Below are positions 16,316 to 17,723 of a stretch of 17,723 bases of DNA, in pieces. This DNA comes from Magnetospirillum sp. GTDB lineage: Bacteria > Pseudomonadota > Alphaproteobacteria > Rhodospirillales > Magnetospirillaceae. Where the stretch lies: assembly GCA_020217035.1 (NCBI GenBank), contig JAIWOG010000265.1:1-17723 (forward strand). Reading direction: 5' to 3'. Within the stretch, counting starts at the first letter, position 1, and each line of letters begins with the position of its first letter. The notes under the pieces were generated by a model. The model did not search any database, was not told the DNA's origin, and was given only the letters and a program-made list of their open reading frames with translations. The position numbers were made by a program, and so were the translations under genes.

Positions 16316-17209
16316 ATGGATTGGGACAAACTCAGGGTCTTCCATGCGGTGGCGGAAGCGGGAAGCTTCACCCATGCGGGCGAGGTCCTGAACCTCAGCC
16401 AGTCGGCGGTCAGCCGGCAGATCAGCGCCTTGGAAGAAAGCCTGAACCTGCCGCTGTTCCATCGCCACGCCCGCGGCCTGATCCTGACCGAACAAGGCGA
16501 ACTGCTTTACAAGACGGCGCGGGAAATCTTTTCCAAACTGGCGATGACCGAAGCGCTGCTGACCGAAAGCCGTGAACGCCCCCAAGGCCCCTTGAAGATC
16601 ACCACCACGGTGGCCTTCGGGTCATTGTGGCTGACGCCTCGCATCAAGGAATTCCTGGATCTTTACCCCGACATCTCGGTCACCATGGTGCTTTATGACG
16701 GCGAGCTTGACCTGGCCATGCGCGAGGCCGACGTGGCCATCCGCATGATGCCGCCGCGTCAGCCCGACTTGATCCAGCGCCACCTGCTGACCATGCATTA
16801 CAACGTCTACGCGGCGCCGGAATACCTGAAGAAACACGGCATGCCGAAGACGGCGGAAGATTTGGACAACCACCAAATCATCGTTTACGGCGACGACGCC
16901 CGCATTTCGCCGCCGGTGTCCAACGTCAACTGGCTGCTGGAAACCGGCGCCACGCCGTCGGCCCCACGCAAGCCGGTGCTGGAAGTCAACAACATCTACG
17001 GCATCTACCGGGCGGTGAAATCCGGCCTGGGCATCGCGGCGCTTCCCGACTACATGACCACCGAGGCCGACAACCTGGTCCGCGTGCTGCCCGAACTGAA
17101 GGGTCCCAAGCTGGACACTTATTTCGTCTATCCGGAAGAATTGCGCCATTCCAAGCGCATCACCGTCTTCCGCGACTTCCTGCTGTCGAAGATCCAGGAA
17201 AACCTGTAA
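16316..17209 (+). CDS. LysR-type transcription regulator
   Basis: 297 residues. N-terminal winged helix-turn-helix (1-60): 'LRVFHAVAEAGSFTHAGEVLNLSQSAVSRQISALEESLNLPLFHRHARGLILTEQGE', a textbook LysR start; linker helix to about 85; type-2 periplasmic-binding effector domain to the C-terminus (from 'GPLKITTTVAFGSLWLTPRI'). Close in style to the LysR group with 'IRMMPPRQPDLIQR' and 'GIAALPDYM'. ATG 16316 is chosen since the protein then begins at Met-Asp-Trp-Asp just before the helix-turn-helix; AAGGAG (16297-16302) is 13 nt away, longer than ideal. The effector and target are unknown; adjacency to trxB alone is not evidence of redox control, and it is not divergent from any gene in the usual LysR manner. 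Confidence 0.93.
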   Translation: MDWDKLRVFHAVAEAGSFTHAGEVLNLSQSAVSRQISALEESLNLPLFHRHARGLILTEQGELLYKTAREIFSKLAMTEALLTESRERPQGPLKITTTVAFGSLWLTPRIKEFLDLYPDISVTMVLYDGELDLAMREADVAIRMMPPRQPDLIQRHLLTMHYNVYAAPEYLKKHGMPKTAEDLDNHQIIVYGDDARISPPVSNVNWLLETGATPSAPRKPVLEVNNIYGIYRAVKSGLGIAALPDYMTTEADNLVRVLPELKGPKLDTYFVYPEELRHSKRITVFRDFLLSKIQENL

Positions 17210-17440
17210 GCCCTCGAAATCAGCCGTAAATGCGTCTTTTCGCATTGACGGAGGTCAACCGGGCATCGGCGGCCATCCCGGCAACAGCCATATTTTACAG
17301 ACATGACAAGCATTTATCGCCTGCTATGCGAACAATGCATGCCCCTGCTGCCTTTTTTCCCATGGTTGCGCACCGCAACATAACGTACAAACCACCCATC
17401 GGTGCTGCGACGCAACAGATTGCGAATACAGCCAACCGAA
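17210..17440. other. Non-coding stretch with short inverted repeats
   Basis: No ORF here has a credible start, ribosome site or coding pattern. Visible structure: AATGCG/CGCATT with loop TCTTTT (17229-17246), a possible weak terminator of the LysR-type gene; TTGAC/GTCAA (17245-17258), mutually exclusive with it; CCGGG/CCCGG (17259-17281); and GTTGCG/CGCAAC with a 3-bp centre (17365-17379). Base composition is more AT-rich than the genes. It probably contains the promoter of the downstream RNA; ATGACA (17303) with TATGCG (17325) at 16 bp is one weak candidate. Confidence 0.5.
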
Positions 17441-17563
17441 CGAGTTTCCCGAGGGTTACTCGGGATTTCCAGGGTCCTCTTCTTTTGGATCCTACGTCTC
17501 CTAGACGTGAAGCCTCCCTGTTTGACTTAGGCCCCGGCGCATAACCGGGGCCTCTTCTTTTCT
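17441..17563 (+). ncRNA. Candidate small regulatory RNA
   Basis: A chain of stable hairpins ends in a strong terminator with no reading frame. TCCCGAG/CTCGGGA (17447-17465); GGGTCC/GGATCC with one wobble and a pyrimidine loop TCTTCTTTT (17472-17492); ACGTCT/AGACGT with loop CCT (17494-17508); an unpaired GCCTCCCTGTTTGACTT (17512-17528) that is complementary to ribosome-binding sites; then the terminator. A single-stranded CCUCCCU just before a terminator is reminiscent of alphaproteobacterial sRNAs of the suhB/MmgR (alpha-r8) type, as I remember them. The 5' end is not defined; the start given is where stable structure begins. An alternative is the remnant leader of a gene displaced by the adjacent insertion sequence. 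Confidence 0.55.
17529..17561 (+). terminator. Strong intrinsic terminator of the candidate sRNA
   Basis: Arms AGGCCCCGG (17529-17537) and CCGGGGCCT (17545-17553) around a 7-nt loop, then CTTCTTTT. The most canonical terminator in the window together with the one after the peroxiredoxin gene, yet no protein gene precedes it for 320 bp. Confidence 0.88.
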
Positions 17564-17632
17564 GCGGGTTTCAGCGAATCGGCCCGTGTGGCATCGGCGC
17601 GCGAATGGCGCTCCATGTGGCATAGGTGTGGT

Positions 17633-17723
17633 TGATGTGCCCCCGGAAAACTGGATCGTTTTGAGTTAGAGTTTTCGGATCGGATTTCCCGGCTGGGGAA
17701 GGAAGATCGAGATGAAGGCATCG
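17633..17723 (+). mobile_element. Left end of an IS3-family insertion sequence (runs off window)
   Basis: Starts with TGATGTGCCCCCGG, the TG-first, C-rich terminal repeat style of IS3-family elements, followed by 'AAAACTGGATCG'. After about 80 bp comes GGGGAAGGAAG and then an ATG reading Met-Lys-Ala-Ser, the usual first residues of the IS3-type OrfA transposase. The exact boundary (17633 or 17636) cannot be fixed without the right end or target duplication, both outside the window. Just before it, TGTGGCAT occurs twice (17587-17594, 17616-17623) with no clear meaning. Confidence 0.7.
17712..17723 (+). CDS. IS3-family transposase OrfA, first four codons only
   Basis: ATG AAG GCA TCG at the window edge, 5-7 nt after a GGAAGGAAG ribosome site. 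The call rests on the upstream IS-like terminus and on the common Met-Lys-Ala-Ser start of OrfA proteins. Too little is present for any statement about integrity. Confidence 0.5.

Noticed and set aside
17230..17544. 104-codon ORF over the non-coding stretch
   Set aside because: No ribosome site, no coding pattern, and it runs through the hairpins and terminator of the candidate sRNA.
17441..17561. tmRNA, SRP RNA, RNase P or 6S RNA
   Set aside because: None of their conserved motifs (tag frame, GGTGAA..GGAAGGGAGCAG SRP tip, GAGGAAAGUCC of RNase P, or a long central bubble) is present.
17587..17623. TGTGGCAT direct repeats as a short array or attachment site
   Set aside because: Only two 8-bp copies 21 bp apart, with no third copy, no integrase and no tRNA nearby.

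Overview
The window is GC-rich and densely coded. Its proteins look like those of a free-living, motile alphaproteobacterium of the Rhodospirillales, close to Magnetospirillum or a relative. This placement is inferred from protein style, codon use, the chemoreceptor and the IS3-type element at the end; no rRNA or marker gene is present to confirm it. Most of the window is ordinary chromosomal housekeeping and envelope DNA. I found no CRISPR array, no tRNA or rRNA, no phage genes and no clearly novel multi-gene defence or metabolic system.

Layout. (1) Positions 2-2183 hold three tightly packed + strand genes: a COG3014-like protein cut by the window start, a DUF1425/YcfL-like lipoprotein and a CsgG/LpoB-fold secreted protein. 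This is an outer-envelope operon. It is followed by a chain of stem-loops (2185-2321) and a small lipoprotein gene (2342-2725). (2) On the - strand (2732-4530), an M48 membrane metalloprotease is coupled by an ATGA overlap to a membrane-anchored protein with a degenerate nuclease-like (SNase fold) domain. (3) Divergent from these, argC (arginine biosynthesis) is followed by a gamma-class carbonic anhydrase homologue (4676-6257). (4) Positions 6348-11914 carry a degenerate GGDEF-EAL protein, a multi-pass permease and a large AsmA-family protein on the + strand. (5) A Cache-HAMP chemoreceptor (11943-13637) and an Lrp/AsnC regulator (13815-14315) lie on the - strand, with a 104-bp inverted-repeat-bounded spacer between them. 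(6) Divergent from lrp, a 2-Cys peroxiredoxin (14528-15148) with a clear terminator is followed by thioredoxin reductase trxB (15275-16225) and a LysR-type regulator (16316-17209). (7) The last 514 bp are non-coding apart from the first codons of a transposase. They hold a likely small RNA with a strong intrinsic terminator (about 17441-17561) and the left end of an IS3-family insertion sequence that runs off the window.

How the genes fit together. The peroxiredoxin and TrxB form a redox module (TrxB, then thioredoxin, then peroxiredoxin), each with its own promoter of the form TTGCGC-N17-TAnnnT. The first four genes and the AsmA homologue point to outer-membrane or periplasm maintenance. The items most worth a second look are the degenerate GGDEF-EAL protein beside an unassigned permease, the protease/degenerate-SNase pair, the candidate sRNA next to the IS element, and the two structured intergenic repeats.
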